From: Chimonanthus salicifolius
Taxonomy: Eukaryota; Streptophyta; Magnoliopsida; Laurales; Calycanthaceae
Direction of reading: 5' to 3'
Assembly: GCA_013350335.1 (NCBI GenBank)
Contig: CM023539.1
Location: forward strand, 21,817,043 to 21,881,042
DNA: 64,000 nt
The position numbers and the translations under genes are program-made. The notes beneath the pieces are model-generated. The model was not told where the DNA came from and made no database searches. It saw only the letters and a list, made by a program, of their open reading frames with translations. Below are positions 12,849 through 25,293 of the stretch, piece after piece; the first letter of the stretch is position 1, and each line of letters begins with the position of its first letter.

Positions 12849-13225
12849 AGCAATGAAGTGAGCTGATTTCGTCAGTCTGTCAACCACTACCCAAACTGCA
12901 TCGTTACCCTTTTGTGATCTTGGCAACCCAGTAACGAAATCCATGGTAATGTTATCCTACTTCCACTCAGGTACACTTAGGGGCTGCAATTTCCCTGCAG
13001 GTTTATGGTGTTCAGCCTTCACTTGTTGACAAGTAAGGCAACTGGCGACAAAGTTTTACAACATCTCTCTTCATACTTCTCTACCAAAACTGTCTACATA
13101 AATTTTCGTACATCTTCGTACCTCCTGGATGTATTGCAAAACGAGTATTGTGAAAATATTCAAGCACCTCTTTTCTGCAATTCTCCGATAGTGGGGACAT
13201 AGAGTCTGTTTTGGTATGTTAGTCC
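12844..13225 (-). pseudogene. Element C integrase, N-terminal part
   Basis: Minus-strand continuation of element C integrase. [18 protein letters not shown] is readable, followed by [12 protein letters not shown], which carries the first catalytic Asp. Upstream lie decayed pieces of the HHCC zinc-binding module. A stop replaces the usual Trp before the MDFVTG motif, and frames shift further upstream. It joins 8616-9580 downstream and 23102-24990 upstream across two LTR insertions. Confidence 0.85.
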
Positions 13226-13679
13226 TGTAATACCCCAGATTTTACAATATATCAATGTTTACGAAATTGCCACTAAAAGTATGAATAAGAAGGATATGAC
13301 CGTAGATAAGTAAATTGTGGGGTCCATTGTTCAAATACGACCCAATGTACATGTTATAATGATCAAAGTAAATTAAATGGGTAATGTACATCTAATTGGG
13401 TCAAAGGACCCAATTGGGACCCAATGGGTCGTGGTGGACATGTTTGACCATTGGGTGAGCTCAAGATTACTTGGGATTAGGCTGAATTAAATGGGAGTGC
13501 CAACAAGTATTTAGTCAACTCAAATTTAATGGATGAGTTGAGTTTAAAGGTGGAGTCGAATTTATTGTTGAGTTGAATTAAATGAATGGGTTGAGTTGAG
13601 GGAGTTAAATTAATTTTAAGTGAGTGAAGTGTGTGAATGAGAGTGGAGTGTATTGATTTCAAGTGTAAGACAATGAAAA

Positions 13680-14245
13680 ACGTTGGCTGCATAGAGAGGT
13701 CATTCCATGCATGTAACTCCTAGATAACAATGAAGGTAAGTGGCGGTTTTGGGAGTTACATAAGGTGAGAGGTTGTGTTTTAAATTTAAACATTGTGCAC
13801 GTTGGAATTGCATGAGAGATTAGTCTATGCATGAGGATTAAAGGGGAATTGGATAGTTGAATGGTCCAAGGGTTAAGACACAAAACCGTTGGCATGTTGG
13901 AGTTTCATCTCATGAATGAAACTCCCACATGGACAAGTAAATGAAAGGTGGCGGTTATGGATTGCCAATTTAAACATGACCATTGGACCCTATGGGAGTT
14001 TCATTTCAAAATGAAACTCTCACATGCAAGGTTAATGAGAGATGAATGATGGAGGAATGTATACAACAAGACATGCATGGGAACCGTTGGGTACCTTGGG
14101 AGTTTCATCTCAAGGATGAAACCCCAAGGGAGGCATTAAGCAAATGGGAGTTACAAGTGGGTTCACACTTGAAGAAGGTTGCATCTAGGGCAGCCAAGAG
14201 CCAAAAACCCTTGGGGCCTTAGGAGTTCCATCTCAAAGATGAAAC
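13680..14245. repeat. U3 tandem repeats with GAGTTTCATC/GATGAAAC hairpins
   Basis: About five diverged units of roughly 100 bases. Several carry GAGTTTCATC and GATGAAACTC as an inverted repeat (near 13900, 13990, 14100, 14224) and the word CGTTGG. Similar arrays lie at 25655-26110, 46690-47060 and 62460-62960. The next LTR inserted inside the last hairpin. Confidence 0.7.
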
Positions 14246-16154
14246 TGTAATGGCCCGGAATTTGTAAATCAATGTATATGTGGTTATTATTTATTTTAAA
14301 TGGTGGAAATTGGAAATTTAAGGGAATAGATGGTAAATGGATCAAAATATGGACAAAGGCCCAAGTATGGCCCAATGGACCATGGATTGGATTTAAAATC
14401 ATTTAAATGGTCAATTGGGCCAAGGATGGTTAAATTGGGCCCAATACCCATTTGGGACCCAATGGATCAAGATGATGTAAGCTCTAAGGTAAATGAGTCG
14501 GAGGTGAGTGTGATTGGGCCATGGGCCCAATGGTGATCCAAGTAGTTGAAATGGATTTAATTAAATCACCTAAGTTGGAATTTATTTAAAACCTAGGTGA
14601 CATGGCCAAATGGGACCCACCTCCTCCACCTCACCAAGTGAGGTGGCGTGTGGACCAAGGATTGGTGGGGTCGGCCACCATGGTTGAATTGGTCAACCAT
14701 GGGTGTAGGCATAAAGGGAATTTAATCAAATGGAGTTAAGTTGGATGGGAATTAATTAACCTAATGATCCAATTAATTAGTTAATTAAGCTAAGTTAAGA
14801 AGATGGTCAAATGGTCAAATGGAAGACCAAAACCAACCATTGCAAGACACCAAAAACGTTGGTTAGTGGTGGTTGGGTCATAAAGCATGATAAAAATCTT
14901 GTGTGGTTGGTGGGGAGAATTTATGGCTGAGTATAAAGTAAGTAACCTTGGGATAAGATGGGTTTTCATCTTATCCCATCCTCATTTCACTCTCTCCATC
15001 TCTTCCACTCTCCAAAAACTGTCTCACACCCAAGAAGAGAAGGAAGAAGAAAGCTAAGGAGAAAAGAGAGAAGAATGATTAAGAATGTTAATGGTTTGAA
15101 ATGGATTTTAAGCATAGATTATAATGTTTTAAAGGGGCTGATTTTAATGGAGATTAGTTTAGTTAAATGGCTGGTTTCTAATGTTGCTATGTCATGGTTA
15201 ATGAGACATCAATGGACCCATTTTGTGAACCAATTGATGGGCTAAGATTAAGATTTATGTATGTGCATTAATAAATGGGAATGTGGCTAAGTTAATAGAC
15301 TCGAGTATGATTAAGAGTGATGGTTTAAATGCATGATGTAAATCTCCCCATGGAAAGAATTATGGTGGATCTAAATGTTATGAATGGATCCAAGAAAAAT
15401 GGGGAGAAAGACATCATAGGTTGGGCCATGGTGTATGGCCGAACCCATGACCTATTTTACAAGCCATTTGATGGGCTAGGTATGGAGATAAGTATGTGAT
15501 TAATTAATGGAGAATTAAGTTAATTTAAGGACTGAATTCTAATGTGTTCATGTCATGATAGATGGATCATTAATGGATCTAAGTTTGTGGATCAATTATG
15601 GACTTATTTATGCACGGATAAATGAGTAATTAATCGTGGGAAGGAGTAGTGGCAAAATCGTAAATAATGACCAAATTCAAGAACTCCATGGGAAATGATC
15701 ATGGACTTAAGTGCAATTATGGTAACCTTAAGTATGTGATTAATAAAGCCTAGGGTAGCTGATTTTTAGACTCATGTAATTAAAATAATTAGTGAACTTA
15801 AATGGTTAAAAACAGGGACTGATTATTCATATGTAATAAGGTATCGGACGTCGCAAGTGGTGCGCGTATCGGTGACCGGATTATTGGACGAAAACGAAAA
15901 AGGACGTTAGTCGGTATTCGGTAGGATTCCTACCTTTTATTAAGCCATGGATTATGTGATGGTTTCTTAAATTTATTTTGGAAATTATATGGTTTGTTTT
16001 ATGATGGGTTTTAAGATTATGATTTATATATATTATATGGCATATTGCCAGGCAATGATTTATATGATTAGGCTATAAATTATGTATGAAGGCTACAAAT
16101 TATATATATTACATAGCATAATGCACCTACATCTCATGCATGGCATGGGCGGGA

Positions 16155-16480
16155 AAATAAAGAAACTGGAGTCCATGCTCCGTCGGCGCGACCGAGAAAC
16201 AGACATGGGGATAGTTTGATATGCTATAACCGGAGTCCATGCTCCGTCAGGGCGACTGAAAAGCAGACATGGGGATATTTTGATATGTTGAGATATAACC
16301 GGAGTCCATGCTCCGTCGGGGCGACCGAAAAACAGACATAGGGATATTTTGATATGTTGAGATATAACCGGAGTCCATGCTCCGTCAGGGCCACCGAAAG
16401 CAGACATGGGGATATTTTGATATGTTGAGCTATAACCGGAGTCCATGCTCCGTCGGGGCGACCGAGAAGCAAAATGGGGA
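16155..16480. repeat. 69-bp LTR minisatellite, about 5 units
   Basis: Units start with GGAGTCCATGCTCCGTCGG and end with GACATGGGGATATTTTGATA-type sequence. The flanks CTCATGCATGGCATGGG and GATGGGTGGGACACATGACA are the same as at all other LTR minisatellites in the window. Confidence 0.85.
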
Positions 16481-17803
16481 TATCATGATGGTATGGATGA
16501 TGGGTGGGACACATGACATAAGACACCCATGGCATTACATTCATTTTATAGTTTCATTTTATCACTATCTATGTGCTTGTTATCACTAATCCATGTGTTA
16601 GTGTAACACCCCAATTTCTCAATGAAGTGGATAATTATGAAAATGCCCCTGATGTGTTAAATTAATTATTTGGTGATGCCAAATAAGGAAATTGTGGGCT
16701 CCATTGCTCAAATTAAGATCATATGAGCACATTATAAATGTCAAGTTTGATTGGTTGGGTAGTGAGCATCAATTGGGTCGAAAATGGCTAAATGGGTCAA
16801 AGGGCCCAATTGAACCTAATGGGTCATAATGGATGATTTGACCATTTTGTAAGCTCAAATTAAATGGGGTCAAGCTGAAATGATTGGAAATCAAGTATAG
16901 TAAAAATGGGTAGGCTTGAAACGCAAATGAAAACCAATTAAAAATGGCAAAATCAGCCCATGAATGGGTCATGTTGTCAAAACGGGTCAAGGGGCTGATT
17001 GGGGACCCAATGGGTCGGGTTGACTAGGTTGACCACGGATGACCGTGTGGGCCCTCAATTGAACTCAAGTACGAGTTAGTTCAACTTGAGTTGGACTGAT
17101 TTGGAGTGAGATTGATTTAAGAAAAGAGTTGACTCAAACTTGGTGCATTAAATGTGTTGAGTTGGATGAGTTGAGTTGGAATAAAAAGATCATGAGTCAA
17201 GTGAGTCAAGAGGAAGTGGAAAGGAGTTTAAATCTCACCCAACTCTTAATCAAATCAATCCCAGCCATTGAGAGTGAAGAGGTGCCTTGGCAAAGCCAAG
17301 GGACACCAAGGTTGGGCGGCAACATGCACCTCATGAGATGCATGTGTTATAACATGAAGGGATGCAACGTTTGGGTCAAGGGGTGTCTTGGATGACACCC
17401 AATATCCCATCGTTTTTAGAAAATATTAATGAGGGAAAATGAATGGAAGATGGGATTGAAATTACAAAAGTGAAAGGTTACCATTCTTGGCCGATTTTCA
17501 TATTGAAAATCCAAAGAATTCCCATCTCTGTCTCCCTCTCTCCAAATTCGTTTTTCTTGGCTGAACAGCAGAGGTATTGGCACCAGTTAATCAAGCATAA
17601 ACCAGCAAAGGATTAAGGAAGAAAGGAAGAAATAGAGGGGAGAAGGCAAGGATCTTAGGCAAAGGAAATTTGGTAAGATTTCTTAAGTGTTCAAGTTAAA
17701 CAAGTTGTAAGAAAAGTGTATGTATTGGGCCATGGTTATGGCCGAATGCACCAAGGTTTTAACCTTGAGTAATAGAGGTTTTAAAATGGTAAAAATGATC
17801 CTT

Positions 17804-18860
17804 GGGTTCGGCCACCTTGGAGGGCCGAACCCCATGTAAATGATTGGTTGGTTTTGATGTCTTTGAAACATAGAAACCATGAAGTTTTGTGGACTGTTTT
17901 TGATGTTTCTTTAAGACTCAAATGCATGTTTTAAAGAGGGTTAAAAACATGGACTTGAATGACATAAGGGACTGAAGGTATCATGGGTCTAAACAGTGGA
18001 TATAAACTGATGAAATGGACCATTGGGCTCAGCCATCTTGGATGGCCGAATCCCATGAAGTATTATGGTTATTCGGATTGAGTTTTACAAAGTGGAAACC
18101 ATGCAAAGTGATGGACTTATTTGGATGGTTTTGAAGGGTAAAAACTTGGTAACATTATACTGATTATTATATGTTTAAATGACACCTAAAACATGTTTAA
18201 GAGGACCAAAACATGGACATTGGGTTCGGCCACCTTGGATGGCCGAACCCCATGTAAGTATTTGATTGTTTGGTATGGATTTCAAGAAGATGGAAATCAT
18301 ATCAATTGTGGAGAGCTTATGTGTTTTCAATAAAGATATTTATTTGACAAAAAAAAGATCTAAACCATAGGCCATGAGGTTCAGCGAATTGGGTTGGCCG
18401 AACCCCATGAAATGGTACGACATTTTCATGAAAGTATTTGATGGTTTTGTGAGATAAAAACCATATAAAGTTATGGTGTTCTTATGGCAATTAATGGAAT
18501 ACTTGGTTACTGTTTTTGGTTGATTAATATGCGGCTGAACCGTGTATTATTCATGGTTGAATTAGCATGTTAAAACCATGAGTAATCATGGTGATTATTG
18601 GACCAAGTGAACCATAGGGTTCGGCCATGTATAGGGCCGAACCCCATGGATTATGGTATGGGTTAAATGGACCACTTCATATGGAGTATTTTGTGTGGAA
18701 GGTTTGTATTGAATTAAAAGGTTTCAAATGTAAAGATCATGGATCATGACAATAGGTTTTGGTGTGGATCCATTACATGGAATGGATCGGTAGTTTTAAA
18801 AGGTTAAATCCTAAGCTGATGATGTTCGCCCATGGGCATGGCCGAACCCCACATGATGTG
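17804..18860. repeat. Palindrome array, 6 copies
   Basis: Copies about every 190-240 bases, with arms TTCGGCCA and TGGCCGAA. Spacers and outer flanks vary more than the arms; the copies near 18026, 18376 and 18825 have one or more arm changes. Confidence 0.85.
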
Positions 18861-19179
18861 GTTGGGTCTTAGATGAGAATGAATAAGTAAATGATAGTAT
18901 GATTTACTGATTGTTATATGGACAAGGTACCGAAAGTTGAACGACGTGCGAGTCGTGACAGGGTGACGCTAAAGAAAGATCAAGTACTGAAGTGAATCTT
19001 CAGTAGGTTTCCTACCTACTTGTAACCACAATTATGATTTGGTTTTATTATGTTTTTATGAGATATGTTGTATTTGATATTATGTTTCAAATATGGTTTT
19101 GAATGATGAGATATGTATTTACAAATGACATACATGTACATTGACCTCTCATGCATGGCATGGGGTGATGATTATGGAT

Positions 19180-19440
19180 TACCTTGACTTGAGAGTCCCA
19201 ATGAAAGAACACCGTGAAACAACTCAATGATGAAGTGTCTTTCCACAGGTAACGAGGATTACTGTGGATTACCTTATCATGTGAGTCCCAATGAAAGAAT
19301 ACTGTGAAACAATTCAATGATGAAGTGTCTTTCCACAGGTAACGAGGATTACTGTGGATTACCTTATCATGTGAGTCCCAATGAAAGAATACTGTGAGTC
19401 CCAAATGAAAATGTATTGTGATTTACCTTGACGGTGAGAG
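19180..19440. repeat. 90-bp LTR minisatellite, about 2.7 units
   Basis: Units read GAGTCCCAATGAAAGAA... to CACAGGTAACGAGGATTAC. They occupy the same LTR slot as the GGAGTCCATGC minisatellites but are a different sequence, so the slot, not the unit, is conserved. Confidence 0.8.
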
Positions 19441-20752
19441 TCCCGTCAAGTGATGGCTATGTATGTGTGATGGGGTGGGGCTCATTACATATGCACTTAC
19501 ATACATAGCATTGTTTTCAGATGTTTTATTGATAATCATGTACTATGATATATATGCATGTTTTATATGCTAACCATGTGGTAGCCCTGATTCGGGAACC
19601 TACTGGGCGCGTTGATCTAACGCCCTAATTCTATCCTTAGAGGATAATGCAGGTACAAGGAAAGGGAAAGAGAAGGTTGATGATAAGGAGGGGAGCCAAG
19701 CGTAAATGCTTGAATGCTGGAATGGATTTATAATTGTTGTTATTTGAATACTTTATTATGGACATGTAATATTGTAGTTACTTGCTATGGTTTGTTTAGG
19801 ATATTAACGATGGATGGTTGGTTTATGTTATTTACTAATTGAGACTGGTACTTGCTATCTATTCAACCTAATTCCATAGTTAGTCTAGTTTATTCCGCAA
19901 GTCATTGTTTAGTTCCATGCGTGTATTATCTTTCATGGTTTAGTCCATGTACACATGGGTGGCCAGTTAATTGTCAGACTTGGATAGTCCGAACTTAGCT
20001 CACGTCGTGGAGCCGCCCGCTCTCTGCCAATGTTATTTTATTATTATTTAAAAAAAATTAGACTCTGATTTCTCAGAGAGGCCGGGGCGTTACAGTTAGC
20101 CCTACTCGGAGTCCTACTGGGTGCGTTGTCTAACGCCCTACTTCTACCCTAGCTAATGACGCAGGAGATGGCGCAGCGAAGGGCGCGACGGAAGCCAAGC
20201 TTAGGAGCTTGGGGAGGCGGCTACTTAATTTATTTAAATTTGTTTTGGAAATGTATTTGAGTAGCCTAGCTTGTTGGAAATGTAATATTTTAGTTTACTT
20301 GCTATGTTTTGGATTTTATTTTGGACGTTGTAATTTTGAGGTATCTTAATAATTAAATGAATGTTCTTCCCTGTTATCTAAAATTTGTAGGTTAGTCTCT
20401 ATTATCATTCCGTATTTAATTTAATATTTCTCGAGCTTACTTCTACGTGTGAACCATTCTCCGTGGACTTCGTTCCACGCACAAGTAGGGTTGGCCAGTT
20501 AAGGGCTGGGCTTTAGAAGCTCGGACTTAACTCGCGTCGTGACGTTCCACGCCCTTCTCTGATTTTAGTGTGAAAAGGGACAGGCGTTACAGAAACCCCC
20601 AAATAGAATAAGTAAAGGCGATGAATGCAAATGGGAGTTACATGTGGTGCCAACCTTAGGCTGAATTTCATTAGCCAAAGGAGTTTCATTTTCACTCTCT
20701 CCCTCTCTCCCTTAGACATTTTTCACCTCTCAAGACAAAGATCATTGGCTGG

Positions 20753-21025
20753 TTGTCTCTCACACAATTTAGTCCTTGGCCGATCATTTTACCAAGACAA
20801 AGTACACATAGAGCAAATGAGTTTTGCACCAACGTTTTATCACTCTCATCGAAAGCCAAATTTTTATCTCTCTCTCTCAAATCAATAATTTGGCTTAATC
20901 ATTTCAAGGGGTTTCCAGCAAGGTTTGGATCGGCTAAAGATCAAGAAGAAAGGGAGAAAGGAAGGACTAAGGAAGGAGAAGGTCAAGAAGGAGTGAAAGA
21001 ACCGGAGGAGTCGCAGTATTGGTAA
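20753..21025 (+). other. Sense ORF in LTR leader ending on a donor-like site
   Basis: An open frame of 90 codons in the purine-rich segment after the CT patch. Its C-terminal half is rich in Glu, Lys and Gly. Its TAA stop lies inside GGTAAGT (21021-21027), so splicing there would remove the stop. Comparable ORFs exist at 47155 and 25294. It may be incidental exon sequence; I assign no function. Confidence 0.25.
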
Positions 21026-21150
21026 GTGCACTATAAACCCTTGTTAAATAAATTGGTTAAGGGAATATGATCCGGCCATTGCATGGCCGAATCTATCAAG
21101 GGTTTAGGTCATGGATTATGCTGTTTAAAAAGGGTAAAACATGAATCATA

Positions 21151-21982
21151 GGGTTCGGCCACTTGGGATGGCCGAACCCCATGAAAAGACTTGGTAATTT
21201 TTATGGTTTTTGAGAGATAAAAACCACACCATGTTTTGAAGGTTTAAAGGGTTTTTAAATGGAGATAAGGTTACTGTTTTGGATCGGCTATTGCATGGTT
21301 GAACCATGTTGTTATTATGGCTAAGTTGCTGATCATAAACCATGGATAAATGATGGAATGATTGAGTCAAGAGAACCATAGGGTTCGGCCATGTGTATGG
21401 CCGAACCCCATGGACTGTTTTTATGGGTTAATTGGAGTAAGAACATGGTTGGAAATTATGGATGATTATATGTTTTTGATTTAAGAATCACATATGTTTA
21501 TCTATGGACTTAGTATAAGTAAATAATCAGCCATCAAAGATGATGGAAAAAGGGGCAAAAATCAGTTTGGTAAGGTTCGGCCATGTAGTATGGCCGAACC
21601 CCACTAATGATCATTTGGTGGACTTAGTGGTCAACTTATAATGTAATTGGAGATGGATGTATGAAGGATTTAAAGGACCAAATTAAGATGGTGAGGTTTG
21701 GCCATGTTGTATGGCCGAACCCCACTAAGGTGGGTTTGTTATGGACATTAGTTATTAAGCAAAATTAAACAAGGGTTATGCAAGTGGCAAGATTGTAAAT
21801 ATGAATGAAATGTTCAAAGGAAGGAAGGGTCAAAATCAAAGTTGTAAGGTTCGGCCATGTTGTATGGCCGAACCCTACCAAGGTATGTTTGCATATAAGT
21901 TATTGGTATGGTGTTGGTTAAATAAAAAGAGAGACCAAAATTTAAGTGGGTGAGGTTCGGCCATGGGGTATGGCCGAACCCC
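21151..21982. repeat. Palindrome array, 6 copies
   Basis: Copies at 21151-21180, 21381-21409, 21573-21602, 21694-21723, 21848-21874 and 21953-21982. Arms are GGTTCGGCCA and TGGCCGAACC. This is the densest array in the window. Confidence 0.9.
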
Positions 21983-23101
21983 ACAAAGTGGTTTTTGGGA
22001 CTTGGACTTAGTTGGAAATTAAATGGACATGTGTTTGACTTACTGCTATATGAACAAGGTAACAAGACTTCTTGAACGGTGTACAAGTTGTGAACGGGTG
22101 ACGGTTTAAAACAACGGTCAATCTAAGTGAACATTGTGTAGGTTTCCTACTTTTTTGTAACCACACTTATATTTGATGGTTTACCTTAATTTTGATGAAA
22201 TATATGCTAAGTTATTATGTTTCAAAGTGGTTTGTGTGTTAAGATGTATTTACAAATGGCATGAACTCATTGACATCTCATGCATGGCATGGGGTGATGA
22301 TTATGGAAACCGGAGGCCACACTCCGTCGGGGAGTCCGAAAGACCACTGTGGGGTACCTTGACGATGAGAATCCCGTCAAGAGGAGGCTATGTATATTTA
22401 TGATGGGTGGGACTCATTACATGTGCATAACATATATGGCATTATTTTTATAAGGTTTTGATGATCATGTACTATTATGATATTTGCAAGTTTTATACTA
22501 ACCTTATGGTAGCCCTAATCGGAAACACCTACTGGGCGCGTCGATCTAACGCTCTATCTCTATCCTTAATGGATGGCGTAGGAAAGGGGAAGAACGAGGA
22601 TCGTGAAGGAAACCAAGCATAGGAGCTTGGGCTATTGAATATACTTTTAATTATGGATTGATTTATGGACTTTTATTTAAGTTTACATGGACAATGTAAT
22701 TTGATAGTTAGATGATGTTGGCATGTAATAATTTAGTTAGCTATTTGCTATGGTTAGGTCTGTTTTGGATGGTTTGGAATGAATGATTAGTTTAAGGTTA
22801 TTTTAGTAATTTTGGAGAATATGATTATGTACTTTGCTATCTAAAAATGGAGTAGTCTTAGGATCTATTATAACCCGCAGTTAGATTGAGATTAAGTATA
22901 TTCCGCAAGTTTTATTTGTACCATGTGTAGATCGGTTCTTATGGACTTAGTCCATACGCACATGGGCTTGGCCAGTTAAGGGTCGGACTTTAGAAGTCCG
23001 AACTTAACTCGCGTCGTGACGTCCCGCCCCGATCACTTGTTTATTATTATTTAAAAAAAAAATAAACTCTAATTTTAGAGTGAAAAGGGCGGGGTGTTAC
23101 A

Positions 23102-24990
23102 AGTCCCTCGTCCATTCTTACTATCCGTCCCTTTGGTACGTTACCACTGCAGAAGGAATTCTGAATCTTCACAGCTACCTCATCCGTCTTCTGAGCTGTC
23201 AATACCTTATCAATAATCGCTGGACGTGATACCATAATACCTATATCTTCTAGATTTTGGTCCTTCATCAAGTTGGCGATCACTCCTCGAACCTTATGAC
23301 TCAGTGCATCAGCTACCACATTCGCTTTACCTGGGTGGTATGAGATTTCAAATTTAAAATCACTCAAATATTCTAATCATCTGCGTTGCCTCAAGTTCAA
23401 ATCTTTTTGTGTGAATAAGTATTTGAGATTGCGGTGGTCCGAGAATACTTCGAAGTGCTCCCCAAAAAGGTAATGCCTCCATATCTTTAGTGCAAAGTAT
23501 ACTACCGCTAATTCCAGATCATGGGTTGGATAGTTCTGTTCATGTGTTTTCAACTGTTGAGACCCATAAGCCACCACCTGGTTCTTTTGCATCAGTACGC
23601 ACCCCAATCCATCTCAGGAAGCATGACAATAGACAACATAAGCCAAACCTCTTTCTGGAACGATCAACACGGGTGAAGTTGTCAACCTCTCCTTTAGTTC
23701 TGAAAATACTTTATCACACTGTTCAATTCACACAAACTTCGCACCTTTTCTCGTCAACTTGGTCATTGGAGCCGCAAGTGTAGAAACATCTTTAATTAAC
23801 CTTCTATAATAGCCTGCCAAGCCCAAGAAGTTGCGGATCTCAAAAACACTGCGAGGTCTCTCCCATTTCAATACTGCTTCTACCTTAGCTGGATCCACTG
23901 ATATGCCATTGGCTGAAACCATATGGCCTAAGAATTGCACCTCTATTAGTCAAAATTCACACTTACTGAACTTAGCATATAGTTGATGATCTCTTAGCAA
24001 CTGTAAGACCACGCTTAAACGATGTTCATGCGCTTCTTCCGATCTTGAATAGATTAAGATGTCATCAATGAACACTATTACAAAATGATCTAAGTATGCC
24101 CCAAAGGTTCTATTCATTAAGTTCATGAATGTCGCGGGTGCATTTGTCACACCAAACAGCATAACTACGAACTCAAAGTGACCAAACTTCATGCGAAAAA
24201 CTGTCTTTGCTATGTTACACTCTCTCACTCTTACCTGATGGTATCCAGATCGAAGGTCTATCTTAGAGAAGTGTGTTGCTCCCCTCAACTGATCAAATAA
24301 GTCGTCAATCCGAGGAATAGGATATTTTTTCTTAATCGTGACCTTGTTCAATCGTCTGTAGTCAATACAGAGTCTTATGGATTCATCTTTCTTTTTCAGA
24401 AATAAGGTTGGTGCGCCACAAGGAGATGTACTTGGTCGGAAAAAACCGACTTCGCTCAACTCGTTCAATTGTTTCTTTAACTCTTCTGTCTCAGCTGGCG
24501 CCATTTTGTATGGAGGGAGTGTAATAGGGGTCGTTCTAGGAGTCGAGTCTATGTAAAACTCCACCTCTTTGTGCCATTGGTACACCGGAACTTGCTGGAG
24601 CATTAGGTATAGGCTTAGAAAATCCTGCCCTCTGTGGGCAATAAGTGGAGATGTGGCCCATTTCATTGCAATGATAGCACTGCACTGGTCCTCTCTGCTG
24701 TGGAGGTTGCCTCTAAGACTGACGACATTCTCTGGCCACATGTCCCATCATTTGCAATTATAGCACTGTGCTTGATTTCGACCAACAGAAGATTGTCGCG
24801 GGCTAAAAGAAGACCTCTGATTAGATTGAGCATCTGGATTCTTCCTTTTATTGTTGTTACGATCATCATACCTCCTGCTACCCGAAGATGTTTGATGTTG
24901 TTCCTTGAAGACATGATTTGCCGATGCCTCCACTGCAAGGGCCCTACGAAGTACTTCAGCAAAGGTCGGAAGTTCCAGTGTCAAATCCAT
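23102..24990 (-). pseudogene. Element C gag 3' end, reverse transcriptase and RNase H
   Basis: Minus-strand gag-pol piece. From 24990 down: a basic gag tail leading into a broken knuckle (CYNCK), a second knuckle-like remnant, then RT ([52 protein letters not shown]; catalytic FIDDILIYS near 24060), the connection domain ([12 protein letters not shown]), and RNase H ([20 protein letters not shown]). The usual PFGLTNAP motif reads LFGVTNAP. Several stops and frameshifts occur, for example Trp to stop after LNLRQRR near 23375. The protease is missing: gag runs almost directly into RT, so an internal deletion is likely. The N-terminal gag was lost at the 24981-24990 junction. Confidence 0.92.
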
Positions 24991-25293
24991 TAAAATTAAC
25001 TAATGCCCTTCCATGGTTTTCATCCTTCAAAAACCATTTACAATTACCAACAAACTCCCATGGGGTTCGGCCATACAACATGGCCTAACCCTTGTATGGC
25101 CGAACCCCATGGTTCATTAATTCCTTTTTAAATCATATACCAAGATTTATATTCTTTGATGGGGTTCGGCCATACATCATGGCCGAACCTCATCCAACCC
25201 TTTTTGTTCCTTGATGGTTCTTGTACATAAAACTTTAGGGTTTGGCCATGGAAGGCCAGCCCATGATCTTTGATCATAATACTTAATAAAATC

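Larger units (their letters stand above)
16602..20094 (+). mobile_element. Solo LTR (innermost of three), 3493 bp
   Basis: Starts TGTAACACCCCAATTTCTC, ends GGCCGGGGCGTTACA. The U3 is rich in TTGACC/GGTCAA. A donor-like GTAAG lies at 17673. Palindromes are at 17804-17832, about 18026, 18222-18250, about 18376-18406, 18617-18644 and about 18825. A 90-bp minisatellite lies at 19180-19440. TACTGGGCGCGTTG with CTAAC and a pyrimidine tract is near 19600-19640. Confidence 0.92.
16597..20099. other. Target-site duplication GTTAG
   Basis: GTTAG at 16597-16601 and 20095-20099. The flanking LTR text (...CCATGTGTTAG / GTTAGCCCTACTCGG) is continuous once the insertion is removed. Confidence 0.9.
14246..20591 (+). 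mobile_element. Solo LTR (middle of three), about 2.85 kb net
   Basis: Starts TGTAATGGCCCGG, ends GGGACAGGCGTTACA, with target copies GAAAC at 14241-14245 and 20592-20596. Net of the nested insertion it is about 2848 bases. It has TTGGGCC/GGCCCAA palindromes near 14513, a palindromic W-box at 14678-14702, a possible TATA box (GTATAAAGTA, about 14932-14941), one TTCGGCC-type palindrome at about 15420-15448, GGTAGGATTCCTACC near 15920 and an expanded minisatellite at 16155-16480. Confidence 0.92.
13226..23101 (+). mobile_element. Solo LTR (outer of three), about 3.5 kb net
   Basis: Starts TGTAATACCCCAG, ends GGGGTGTTACA. Removing the nested element leaves 13226-14245 plus 20597-23101, about 3525 bases. 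The second part holds a CT-rich patch (about 20695-20715), a purine-rich stretch, the donor-like GTAAGT at 21022, six palindromes at 21151-21982, the minisatellite slot (single unit near 22305-22345), TACTGGGCGCG near 22540 and the LTR end. Inserted in element C pol. Confidence 0.92.
13221..23106. other. Target-site duplication AGTCC
   Basis: AGTCC at 13221-13225 and 23102-23106 flanks the outermost solo LTR of the triple nest. Both copies lie within element C pol. Confidence 0.9.

Noticed and set aside
14932..14941. GTATAAAGTA as a definite TATA box
   Set aside because: It is plausible by position before the CT-rich leader, but I could not find an equally placed TATA in the other LTRs, so it is mentioned only within the LTR entry.
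16155..16480. Possible CRISPR array
   Set aside because: The repeats are contiguous diverged minisatellite units without unique spacers, in a plant retrotransposon LTR.
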